The notes under the pieces are model-generated. The model was given only the letters and a program-made list of their open reading frames with translations, made no database searches and was not told where the DNA came from. Below are positions 40,053-48,389 of a stretch of DNA of 64,000 nt, piece after piece. Source of the DNA: Chersky-840 sp963848335 (GTDB lineage: Bacteria > Actinomycetota > Acidimicrobiia > Acidimicrobiales > UBA8190); NCBI GenBank assembly GCA_963848335.1, contig CAWKDD010000001.1:62001-126000 (forward strand). The letters run 5' to 3'. Within the stretch, counting starts at the first letter, position 1. Every line of letters begins with the position of its first letter. A program made the translations under genes and the position numbers.

Positions 40053-41813
40053 TCACGCCGCGGCGGCGTTGGTGTAGGAGCGCCTCAGCGCCTCATCGAC
40101 GAAGCGCTTCACGGCGGCGGACCAGAAGAAGCCGACGTGTCCGCCGGGGTAGCTCTCGAAGGCGGGCCGGTCCCAGTGCGACCACAGTCGCCGGGCGTGG
40201 CCGAAGGTCGACATCCGGTCGGCCAGGCCGGCGAAGATGAAGCGGCGCTCGAGGGGGACCCTGCACTCCATGGCCAGCGGCGAGACCACCCGGTGCACCT
40301 CGTCGGCGGCGGGACCGAGCACGCCGCTGGTGTCGGCCATCTGGGCGATGTCGGGCGGGCTGTGGCGCCGGACCAGATGGGGCAGGTCGACCACGGGGAT
40401 GCCGGCGATCACGCAGGCCAGGTCGTCTTCGAGAGCGGCCACGATGGAGGCCACGAGGCCGCCGAGCGAGTACCCGATCACGCCCACCTGCTCGGCGCCT
40501 TGCTCTTCGCGCAGCCAGCGGATGACGCGCCGCAGGTCCCAGGCGGCCTGGGCCACACCGTGCAGGCTGTCGACCATGTCGATGGTCATGAGGTCCTCAC
40601 CCCGGCCCCGGCCCGAGGCCCGCGGTCCGTGCAACGGGAGGACCGGGACCACGACGTTGATGCCCCGGTGCCCGAGCTGCGAGGCGCGAAAGGCCCGCAG
40701 GTCCATGGCCGGGTTGTTGCCCATCCCGAGGCCGTGCGCGCACACCAGCCACGACCGGTGGTGGCGGCCCGGAACACGCGACACCCAGGCATGCACGGTC
40801 TGGTTGGCCTCGTGCTCCATCCAGCGGGCCCAGCCGGGCTCCAGGGGATCGGGCTCCCATCCGCTGGAGAAGGCGACGTGCTCGTACCCCATCCCCCCGC
40901 GGTGCTCGTCCCACGTCTCGATGTCGTAGGGAGGCGGCGGGTCGCGGTGGTAAGCGGCGGGTCGCTCCAGCCAGCCCTGGGCTGCGAACAGGGCCCGCAT
41001 CCGCACCAGGTCCGCGGCCGCGGACGTACAGTCGCTCTCCTTGGGGAGCAACTCGGGGTGCCGCAGGACGGCGATGAGGACTTCGTCGAGATAGGCCTGC
41101 AGGGCCAGCACCGGTGTGGGGCGGACCGGCACCACGGTGTCGTCGTGGGCGGCCCCCGCGCTGCGAGCCCTGCTCCTGGCCAGGAAGTACGCCACGCTGG
41201 GGGCAGCGCGGAAGACACCGGTCAAGCGGGGATCCCCGGCCGCTCGCCGGGCACCGAGGTAGGTGCGGACGGCCAGGCGCCCCACCGACGCCAAAGACAG
41301 ACCGCCCGAGGAGGGAACGTCGGGCTCGTCGTCGCCACGCAGCTCTGCGGGCGACGTGGCCACCGGCGCCATCGGCGCCAGGACCGACGGCACCAGAGAC
41401 GCCGGCAACGCCGGCATCAAGGCGTCGACCTCACCGGTGGGCACGAGATCGAGGGTCTGGAGGTGCCGCTCCGGCCACCCCGCCCACATATCCGGGCCCG
41501 GTTCCCACAGCGCGGCCCCGTCGAGCCCTGGTGCGGGGAAGTCGGTCCACCCATTGGTCCGGGGCTCCCACAGTGGAGCGCCGTCGAGATCCATGGTGCG
41601 GATGCCGGCCGATCCGATGGTCAGCGGCTCCCACAGCGGCGCGCCGTCGAGACCGGCCTCGCCCAGGCCCGGCGGAGCCATCCGAGGTCCGGACTCCCAC
41701 AGGGGAGCACCGACGACTCCGAAGTCGCCGACGTCGTCTCGGGCCTTCCACAGCGACACATGGCCGAGTCCGACGGCCGATTCCGGTCCCCGGATCCACA
41801 GCGTCTCGGGCAT
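40053..41813 (-). CDS. Alpha/beta hydrolase with an N-terminal LW(E) repeat
   Basis: 586-residue protein. The C-terminal half is an alpha/beta hydrolase: nucleophile elbow GYSLGG (Ser449), FIFAGLADRMS with the likely acid, and SYPGGHVGFFW with the His. The N-terminal 110 residues hold six LW motifs at about residues 5, 21, 38, 60, 81 and 102, four of them as GAPLWE/GAALWE spaced 21-22 residues. The ATG at 41813 is used because upstream sequence overlaps the next gene. The middle (200-310) is helical. The repeat may be a docking or assembly element; its role is unknown. Confidence 0.8.
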   Translation of the reverse strand: MPETLWIRGPESAVGLGHVSLWKARDDVGDFGVVGAPLWESGPRMAPPGLGEAGLDGAPLWEPLTIGSAGIRTMDLDGAPLWEPRTNGWTDFPAPGLDGAALWEPGPDMWAGWPERHLQTLDLVPTGEVDALMPALPASLVPSVLAPMAPVATSPAELRGDDEPDVPSSGGLSLASVGRLAVRTYLGARRAAGDPRLTGVFRAAPSVAYFLARSRARSAGAAHDDTVVPVRPTPVLALQAYLDEVLIAVLRHPELLPKESDCTSAAADLVRMRALFAAQGWLERPAAYHRDPPPPYDIETWDEHRGGMGYEHVAFSSGWEPDPLEPGWARWMEHEANQTVHAWVSRVPGRHHRSWLVCAHGLGMGNNPAMDLRAFRASQLGHRGINVVVPVLPLHGPRASGRGRGEDLMTIDMVDSLHGVAQAAWDLRRVIRWLREEQGAEQVGVIGYSLGGLVASIVAALEDDLACVIAGIPVVDLPHLVRRHSPPDIAQMADTSGVLGPAADEVHRVVSPLAMECRVPLERRFIFAGLADRMSTFGHARRLWSHWDRPAFESYPGGHVGFFWSAAVKRFVDEALRRSYTNAAAA

Positions 41814-41889
41814 CGGCGTCAGCCTACGACGCGCCGTCGCGCAATTCGGGGTTTTCCGCCCGACGCGCCGGTCCGGCCGATCCCCCCGG

Positions 41890-42306
41890 CTACCCGACGG
41901 GGTCGAGGATGACGACAGGGATCTGGCGCGACGTCTGCTTCTCGTAGTCGGCGAAGCCGGGGTTCTCGCGCTTGTGAATCTCCCAGATCGGTGCGCGCTC
42001 GGCGTCGTCCGGCACACGGGCGACCACAGGGACGGTCTCCGTGCCCACCTCCACTACGGTCTCGGGATGGGCGACCAGGTTGTAGTACCAGTCGGGATTG
42101 GTCGGCGCACCCGCCTTGGAAGCGAAGATGGCCAGTGAGTCACCCACCCGCCGGTACATCACCGGGTTGACGCGTTCCTTGCCGGACTTGGCGCCCTTGT
42201 GGTGCAGCAGGAGCATGGGCGCGCCCTCGAAGTTCCCCGTGAGCTTTCCGCCGTTGGCGCGGAACTCCTCGATGATGTGCGTGTTGAAATCGATGATTTC
42301 GGCCAT
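41890..42306 (-). CDS. Ddn-like F420-dependent nitroreductase-family protein
   Basis: 138-residue split-barrel protein. Segments: FNTHIIEEFRANGGKLTGNFEGAPMLLLHH, GAKSGKERVNPVMY and SKAGAPTNPDWYYNLVAHPE, all typical of DUF385/Ddn enzymes. The ATG at 42306 has GGAGGG upstream. It is the second Ddn-like gene in 4 kb; both may serve F420-linked redox steps. Stop lies 76 bp from the start of the alpha/beta hydrolase. Confidence 0.87.
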   Translation of the reverse strand: MAEIIDFNTHIIEEFRANGGKLTGNFEGAPMLLLHHKGAKSGKERVNPVMYRRVGDSLAIFASKAGAPTNPDWYYNLVAHPETVVEVGTETVPVVARVPDDAERAPIWEIHKRENPGFADYEKQTSRQIPVVILDPVG

Positions 42307-42371
42307 GTGCCCTCCAGATCGACAGGTCCGATGCACGTGGGTCAACGCCCCAAGGGCTCGACCCATTCCGA

Positions 42372-42782
42372 TCAGTCCGTCAGGGCAGCACCCGGATCCT
42401 GGTACGTCTTGAGCTCGATGGCGTTCCCGCTCGGGTCCGCCACCAGGGCTTTGCGTTCTTGGCGGGGGGTACCGGCGTGGTCGGTGGCGGGCTCACGCAG
42501 GAACGGGGTCCCACCGGACCGGAGCTGCTCCACCAGCTCGCGCCAGCGGTCCTCGGGCAGCGCCACGCCGAAGTGCCGCACCCCCCGCTGTCGGGGGGAC
42601 AACACCTCGTCGGGTCGCTCGTGCAGGGTCAGCTGGCACCCGAAGAAGAACACGTCGACGAAACCGTCCCGGACGCGCCCGAGCTCGCAACCGAGGACCT
42701 CGACGTAGAAGCGCCGCGCCTCACCGAGGTCGCGCACCGGCACGGAGAAGTGGAGGATGGGCGCACCGGGCTGGAACTTCAC
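42372..42782 (-). CDS. VOC-superfamily (glyoxalase-like) metalloprotein
   Basis: 136 residues. N-terminal LHFSVPVRDLGEARRFYVEVLG supplies the first metal ligand and C-terminal LVADPSGNAIELKTY the last Glu. It includes GVRHFGVALPEDRWRELVEQL. GTG start at 42782 overlaps the MFS stop (GTGA). It is the last gene of a four-gene operon with an MFS transporter, an FGGY kinase and a PLP lyase, and could act as an isomerase, dioxygenase or glyoxalase on a pathway intermediate. Confidence 0.85.
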   Translation of the reverse strand: MKFQPGAPILHFSVPVRDLGEARRFYVEVLGCELGRVRDGFVDVFFFGCQLTLHERPDEVLSPRQRGVRHFGVALPEDRWRELVEQLRSGGTPFLREPATDHAGTPRQERKALVADPSGNAIELKTYQDPGAALTD

Positions 42783-44047
42783 TGTTGCGCTCCTGCTCCT
42801 GGACGATCTTCGGCGTGGCCTTCCCGGGGACCTCGGGCGTGTCCGGGTTCGTCGCGCGCCAGTGTGCCCCTTTCTATGCCGTGGTCGCCCCTGCGTCGCA
42901 ATACCACCACGGTGGCCGCCAGCGTCGCCGCGATCAGCAGGTACGGCACGGCGTCGACGGTGGCCTGAGCCAGGGCGCCGCTGGCCGCCGCCGCGATGCC
43001 CTGCCCGGCGGCCCAGGCCAGGTTCCCCAACCCGTAGGCCAGGCCGTGGTGGAGCCGGCGACGATCGGCGCCGTCCCCGATCATGGCGGCGGCGGGCACG
43101 AAGAGCGTCCCGAGCGCGGGCAGGCCGATCACGAGGAGGACCACGAGCACGGCGGCCGGCCGCAACAGCGGGGCGAGCACGGCGACGGCGATAGCGGCGA
43201 CGAGCGAGAGGCGAACCGGGACCATGCGCCCGCGCCGGTCGGCGAGATGGCCCACCAACGGGGACAGCACCACTTCCACCGCGGCCGCGCCCAGGAAAGC
43301 GGCGGCGATGACCACGGCCCCGGCCCCCAGGCGGTTGAGGCGCAGGGGCGCCAGCACGTCGACGACACCGAGAGCCAGGCCGGCCAGGAACGTCAGCCAC
43401 ATCCCGACCGCGATGGCGGGCTCGCGGATGGCGGGCAGGGCGCTGCGCAGTGTCTGGCGGGTGCCCGCCAGCGGTCGGGGGACGAAAAAGGTGGCCACCA
43501 TCATCGTCCCTCCTGCCACCGTGGCCGCCGCGAAGGCCCTTCCGGTGCCCACGTGACTGGCGACGGCTCCGATGACGGGGCCCAGCAGCGCTCCCCCCAC
43601 GGCGGCGGCGAATGCCGTCCCCAATGCCGCCCCCCGGCGTTCGGTGGTCGCCGCTCCGGCCAGCCATGCCAGTCCCCCGGCCCATGTGCACGCGCCGGCG
43701 ATCCCCTGGACCAGTCGGGCCGAGTCGAGCACCGCGATGGAGTGCGCGTAGCCGAACACGAAGCTCGACACGCTCATGGCCGCCAACCCGATCAGCACGG
43801 CCGGGCGCACGCCGAGACGGCTGGCGAGCAGGCCACTGGGAGCAGCGCCGAGCAGTGTCCCGACGGGGTAGGACGCGACGAGAATTCCGGCCTGGGACTT
43901 CGAGAGACCGAGGGTGTGGACGTAGTGCGGGAGAAGCGGCGTGAGCGCGGTGAAGAACACGGTGTCGACGAGCACCAAGCCGCACACCAGGACGACCAGG
44001 CCGGGCTGCACCCCCGATCGCCCGGGGCTACGGGCCCGACGTGTCAT
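42779..44047 (-). CDS. MFS transporter
   Basis: 422-residue major facilitator with about 12 helices. The first helix is VVLVCGLVLVDTVFFTALTP. A family-type motif follows at GLLASRLGVRPAVLIG, and the second half begins LVGHLADRRGRMVPVRLS. The C-terminus is a charged tail (DEPGHARGPREGHAEDRP). ATG at 44047, four bases after the kinase stop. In the operon it probably imports or exports the substrate handled by the FGGY kinase and PLP lyase. Confidence 0.87.
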   Translation of the reverse strand: MTRRARSPGRSGVQPGLVVLVCGLVLVDTVFFTALTPLLPHYVHTLGLSKSQAGILVASYPVGTLLGAAPSGLLASRLGVRPAVLIGLAAMSVSSFVFGYAHSIAVLDSARLVQGIAGACTWAGGLAWLAGAATTERRGAALGTAFAAAVGGALLGPVIGAVASHVGTGRAFAAATVAGGTMMVATFFVPRPLAGTRQTLRSALPAIREPAIAVGMWLTFLAGLALGVVDVLAPLRLNRLGAGAVVIAAAFLGAAAVEVVLSPLVGHLADRRGRMVPVRLSLVAAIAVAVLAPLLRPAAVLVVLLVIGLPALGTLFVPAAAMIGDGADRRRLHHGLAYGLGNLAWAAGQGIAAAASGALAQATVDAVPYLLIAATLAATVVVLRRRGDHGIERGTLARDEPGHARGPREGHAEDRPGAGAQQ

Positions 44048-44051
44048 CGGC

Positions 44052-45668
44052 TCAGTATGGTCGCGATGGTGGCGCCGTTCCTGCGGTCCGGTTGAGGCGG
44101 GCGAACATCGGCTTCTGCGAGCGGTACAGCTTGGGGAATTCGCCATACAGCCGTCGGTAGGTGGAGGCCCGGCTGCCATCGGGGTCGAACCGGGTGGCGA
44201 CTGGGACGAGTCCGGCGACCTCCTCGAGGTCGACCCACCCCAGCGCCACGGCGGCGAAGAGCGCCGCGCCGCGCAGATTGGCGTGCAACGGCTCGGCCAC
44301 GCGTTCGATGGTTCGCCCCATGACGTCGGCATGGATCTGGCACCACAGGTCCGACGTGGCACCGCCGCCGACGACCCGCACGGGGTCGAGGCGTCGCTTG
44401 ACGAAGCGCTCCACGGCTTCGTGGAGCCACCGGCTGTTGTAGGCGACACCCTCGAGGACCGCACGCACCAGGTGCGCACGCGTAGTGGCGAGCGACAGGT
44501 TGTGGAAACCGCCCCGCGCCTTGCGGTCGTCGACGGGGGACCGCTCGCCGGCCAGCCAAGGGGTGAACAGCACGTCCCCGCTCCCGGCCGGCACCGACGC
44601 GGCCAGTGCGGTGAGCGCATCGAAGCTCGGCCCGGAGGCCTCGGCGCCACCTTGGAACAGGCCGTCGGAGGGGCCGATCACGTTGTCCCTCAGCCACTGC
44701 AGGCATAGCCCGCCCGTGTCGTGGTTGTCGGCCACCAAGTACCGGCCCGGTCGCAGTCCCGGGACCGAGGCGATCTGGTGGACGGCGTCGGTCTTCTTCA
44801 TCGGGACCGGACAACTGATCCACGACGTCGTGCTGATGGCCAGGTGGGCCTGGTAATCGAGAACGGCCCCCGAGCCCACGGCGGCGGAATGGAGGTCGGG
44901 CGTCCCTGTCACCACGACGACTCCGGGCGCCAGCCCCAGCCCCTGGGCGACCTCGGGACGGACCTCGCCCACGACCGAGCCGGTGGGCACCAGAGGGGGG
45001 AGCTTGTGGGCGGGGACCCCGGCGCGTCGGACGAGGGTGGGGTCGTAGTGCAAGCGGTCGAGTTTCCGGTTGTCGGTCAGCCACGCCGCGGTCATCGAGG
45101 CGTGCGAGGCGGCCGCCATTCCCGTGAAGCACATGGACAGGTAGTCCACGGGTTCCAGGTACCACCGCGCCCGTTGGGCCACATCGGGCCGGTCGTGCTC
45201 GAGGTGCAGCATGTGTCCGATCGGGTCCACTCCTGAGGTGGACGGAGCGCCGCCGCTGCGCCGCACCCATTGCCACAGGGCGAGCGGGGCGTAGCCCGCC
45301 ACCGGCCCTCCCACGGCGCGCCGGGTGTAGGGGCCACCGCGGCTGTCCATCCACATGACGCAGTCACCGACCGGTCGGCCGTCCTCGGCGACGGGCACGG
45401 TGCTCGCCCACTGTCCGGTGCACGACACCGCCACGACCTGCTCGGGTCGTACCACACCGCTCCTCATGGCCCGGCGCGTGGTGCGGGCGACGGCATCCCA
45501 CCACTGCGAGGCGTCCTGGACGGCACCACCGCCGGGCAGGAGCCGGGTCTCCAGGGGCACATGGTCGCTCCACGCGATCGATCCGGTGAACGACACGAGC
45601 CCGACCTTGGGCCCACCCGTCCCGAGGTCCACGGCGAGTACGAACCGCTCGTCGCGCCCGGCGGTCAC
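44052..45668 (-). CDS. FGGY-family carbohydrate kinase
   Basis: 538-residue kinase of the xylulokinase/glycerol kinase class. It has the phosphate-1 motif DLGTGGPKVGLV (Gly-Gly replaces the usual Thr-Ser), the region CVMWMDSRGG, TGTPDLHSAAVGSG, and the adenosine site VVGGGATSDLWCQIHADVMG. GTG start at 45668 overlaps the lyase stop (GTGA). Phosphorylates a sugar, polyol or similar alcohol; the identity is not evident. The operon context suggests the phosphorylated product is handled by the PLP enzyme. Confidence 0.88.
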   Translation of the reverse strand: MTAGRDERFVLAVDLGTGGPKVGLVSFTGSIAWSDHVPLETRLLPGGGAVQDASQWWDAVARTTRRAMRSGVVRPEQVVAVSCTGQWASTVPVAEDGRPVGDCVMWMDSRGGPYTRRAVGGPVAGYAPLALWQWVRRSGGAPSTSGVDPIGHMLHLEHDRPDVAQRARWYLEPVDYLSMCFTGMAAASHASMTAAWLTDNRKLDRLHYDPTLVRRAGVPAHKLPPLVPTGSVVGEVRPEVAQGLGLAPGVVVVTGTPDLHSAAVGSGAVLDYQAHLAISTTSWISCPVPMKKTDAVHQIASVPGLRPGRYLVADNHDTGGLCLQWLRDNVIGPSDGLFQGGAEASGPSFDALTALAASVPAGSGDVLFTPWLAGERSPVDDRKARGGFHNLSLATTRAHLVRAVLEGVAYNSRWLHEAVERFVKRRLDPVRVVGGGATSDLWCQIHADVMGRTIERVAEPLHANLRGAALFAAVALGWVDLEEVAGLVPVATRFDPDGSRASTYRRLYGEFPKLYRSQKPMFARLNRTAGTAPPSRPY

Positions 45669-47056
45669 TCCTCGGGGGGGATCTGCTGATAGCCGTCCAT
45701 CATCTCGGCCATGACCTCCCTGATGAAGGCGTCGGCCTCACCGGTCATGCCGCCGGCCACCCCGCCGTAGATGGCCCCCGAACGGGGAGCCTCGTGCTCG
45801 TGCTCGTGGGCGTAGGCGACGGCTTCGCCGAGATCGGTGGCGAAGGCATCGGCCACGCCGGCCTGGGTCTGAGGCCTCGTGACCGCCATGTGCAAGGCGT
45901 TGGGGTACTGCTGGCCGTTGAAGCGCCATCCCCGCAGGCGCATGAAGTCGTTGACGTGGTACACGTCGAACACGTCGGAGGTGAAGCTGAAGAGGAACGT
46001 CGGGTGGCCGAGGATCCGCAGCTCGGGATGGGAACGGACCGCCTCCTGCATGGTCTGTGCCGTCTCGAAGATCCGCCGGGCGTGGTTGCGGTAGCCCTCG
46101 CGTCCCATGTGCACCATCGACGCCCAGGTGGCGGCCAGAAGCCCTCCCGAGCGCGATCCCTCCATGCCCGGCGAGCAGTACTTCCCCCCGCTCCAGTCGG
46201 TGACGAAGAAGTATTGGGAGTTGCGAAGGGCCTGGTCCCGAAAGGTCAGCACCGAGGTGCCCTTCAGCGCGTAGCCGTACTTGTGGGTGTCGGCCGAGAT
46301 CGAGCTCACCCCGGGCAGGCGGTAGTCGAAGAGCGGGATGTCGTATCCGAGCTCCTGGCCGAAGGGCAGGATGAACCCGCCCAGACAGCTGTCCACGTGG
46401 AGCCCGACGCCATGGCCGAGAGCAACGTCCGACAGCGCCGCGATGGGGTCGACGGTCCCGTAGCCGTAGTTGCAGGCCGAGCCGATGATGGCGACGGTCT
46501 GGTCGTCGATGTGGTCATCGACCCAGTCCACGTCCACGAGCGTGGTGTCGGGGTCCACCGGGGCGCGTCGCAGCTCGATGCCGAAGAGGTGACAGGCCTT
46601 GTCGAAGGCGGGGTGGGCGGTTTCGGGCTTCACGACGTTGGGACGCGTGACGCCGCGCTCGTGGGCGGCATGGTCGCGATAGGCGAGCATGGCGTGGGCG
46701 ATGCTGCCTGTTCCCCCTGTGGTCACCAGGCCTGCGGGGTTGGTGTCCCGCACCGCTTCGGCGTGCATGAGGTCGAGTGTCATGGCGATGATCTCGGCCT
46801 CGAACTTCGTGGAGCTCGGGCACATGTCGCGCTGGAGCGAATTCACGTGGGCGAAGAGTCCGAAGGCGTTGGTGAGGAAGTGATAATGGTCGTGATCGCC
46901 GCAGTACATGGTCCCCGAGCACTTCCCGGTCTCCCAGAAGGCGTCCTCTTCCTTGGCCATCACCTGCAGCTCGTCCAGGATCTCCTCCCGGCTCCGGCCT
47001 GCCTCGGGCAGGCGACGGTTGACCTCGAAGCGGTCGTGATACGGGAACGTGCTCAT
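45665..47056 (-). CDS. PLP-dependent decarboxylase/lyase, sphingosine-1-phosphate-lyase-like
   Basis: 463-residue fold-type I PLP enzyme of the group II decarboxylase/S1P lyase family. The Schiff-base lysine is Lys259 in SADTHKYGYALKGTSVL, a signature very close to S1P lyases. VTTGGTGSIAHAMLAYRD binds the phosphate and LHVDSCLGGFILPFG contains the PLP-pairing Asp. Members cleave phosphorylated long-chain amino alcohols or decarboxylate amino acids; here the partner is an FGGY kinase. First gene of the operon, ATG at 47056 with GGAGGG upstream. Substrate unknown. Confidence 0.86.
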   Translation of the reverse strand: MSTFPYHDRFEVNRRLPEAGRSREEILDELQVMAKEEDAFWETGKCSGTMYCGDHDHYHFLTNAFGLFAHVNSLQRDMCPSSTKFEAEIIAMTLDLMHAEAVRDTNPAGLVTTGGTGSIAHAMLAYRDHAAHERGVTRPNVVKPETAHPAFDKACHLFGIELRRAPVDPDTTLVDVDWVDDHIDDQTVAIIGSACNYGYGTVDPIAALSDVALGHGVGLHVDSCLGGFILPFGQELGYDIPLFDYRLPGVSSISADTHKYGYALKGTSVLTFRDQALRNSQYFFVTDWSGGKYCSPGMEGSRSGGLLAATWASMVHMGREGYRNHARRIFETAQTMQEAVRSHPELRILGHPTFLFSFTSDVFDVYHVNDFMRLRGWRFNGQQYPNALHMAVTRPQTQAGVADAFATDLGEAVAYAHEHEHEAPRSGAIYGGVAGGMTGEADAFIREVMAEMMDGYQQIPPEE

Positions 47057-47528
47057 GGCGAGGTGCCCTCCCGTCGAAGCAGATGGCCTGGGGCCCTTGA
47101 CGACGTGCTGTCCGACCCGGCCACTGTACGACACCCCTGGGCAGCCGCGGCGGGGCGGCGAGGGGTCGAATCCCCCTCTCGGTTGTAAGATGCACGCGGT
47201 GCTGGCCCGGGTCCTCTTCTCGACGCTGTGCAGGTGGGGAGCGGCTGCAACCCTGATCCAGCCCGATCTGGCCCTGGCCGTGACCGCCCTGGCCTTCGTC
47301 GCCGAGCTCAGCATCTCGTTGGCCTCGGCATGTGCTTCGTCTGTTGAGTACCGCTCGGGTCTCGTGTTCTCCTCGGTCGGCCACGTGCAGGCCGACGGAT
47401 GGATACCCACCTGGGGATCGAGCTCGATCCCCCAACTCGTTCTCCTTTCGCAGCCTCGACGTTGACACCGCAGCGCCCTCGGGGGCGGCTGCCCATCTGT
47501 CAACCACAGGCTCGCGAAGGAGAATCCC
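47057..47528. other. Divergent promoter region between PLP lyase and yidC paralogue
   Basis: 472 bp with no convincing gene. It separates the start of the PLP lyase (minus) and the YidC-like gene (plus) and must hold both promoters. Several short open frames overlap each other without family character. Confidence 0.5.
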
Positions 47529-48389
47529 GTGTCTACAGCTCACTACGTCGGCGGGCTACTTGCGCTCGTCGGAAGCACCCTCGGACGGATCTTTCAGCCC
47601 CTCTACCAGGCCATGGCCTGGATGTTGGCGGGCTTTTACGCTCTGGTCCCGAATTATGCGGTAGCCATCACGCTCTTGACCGTCGTGGTGACGGCGGCTT
47701 CGGCACCCCTCACCATCAAGCTCACCCGGTCAGGGCTGGCCATGCAGCGTCTGCAACCGGAGCTCACGAAGCTCCGGCAGAAGTACAAGGACGATCACGT
47801 CCGACGCAACGAAGCCATGCTGGAGCTGTACCGGAAACATGGAGTCAACCCCGTGAGCGGCTTCTTGCCGCTGCTGCTCCAAGTTCCGGTGCTGGTGGTG
47901 CTGTACGGAGTCATCCGAGGCCTGACCCACACGGTCGACCGTGGCCGGGTGGCAGCTCCCCTGTACGTCAGTCATTCCGCGCAGCTCGCCCGGAGCCTCC
48001 GCGCCCACCCGGGCCAGATGCACGCTCTGGGGATCAACCTTGCCTCCAGCTTGTTCGGCGCGCATGGCTCCTGGGCGGCCCACCTGCCCTATGCGGCACT
48101 GGTCCTGGTCGCGGTCGGATTGCAATACCTTCAGACCTGGCAGGTCAACCGCCGGACGCCACCGGGGCCCGGCCCGGGCCCGGGCCCGACGCCGTCGCTT
48201 CAGCGTTACCTGCCGCTGGTCTACGCCCTGGTCTACCTGCGCCTTCCGGCCGGGCTCAACGTCTATTTCGCCGTCTCCACCATGTGCCGGATCGTGACCC
48301 AAGAGCTCGCCCTGCGCCCCGGGTCCCTCCCCGTGTCGATCTGGCGACGCCCCCGCGTCGCCGGCGACGGGAAGGCCGGCCCTAGGTGA
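47529..48389 (+). CDS. yidC: YidC/Oxa1-family membrane insertase (paralogue)
   Basis: 286-residue insertase. Helices: around YQAMAWMLAGFYALV, AVAITLLTVVVTAAS, then the cytoplasmic hairpin SGLAMQRLQPELTKLRQKYK with YRKHGVNPVSGFLPLLLQVPVLVVLYGV, LPYAALVLVAVGLQYL and YLPLVYALVYLRLPAG. GTG at 47529 with AAGGAG upstream. It is not beside rnpA/rpmH, so it is probably not the primary copy. A (PG)n tract (48165-48188) interrupts the cytoplasmic loop. Ends convergently with the GGDEF-EAL gene, overlapping by eight bases. Confidence 0.88.
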   Translation: MSTAHYVGGLLALVGSTLGRIFQPLYQAMAWMLAGFYALVPNYAVAITLLTVVVTAASAPLTIKLTRSGLAMQRLQPELTKLRQKYKDDHVRRNEAMLELYRKHGVNPVSGFLPLLLQVPVLVVLYGVIRGLTHTVDRGRVAAPLYVSHSAQLARSLRAHPGQMHALGINLASSLFGAHGSWAAHLPYAALVLVAVGLQYLQTWQVNRRTPPGPGPGPGPTPSLQRYLPLVYALVYLRLPAGLNVYFAVSTMCRIVTQELALRPGSLPVSIWRRPRVAGDGKAGPR

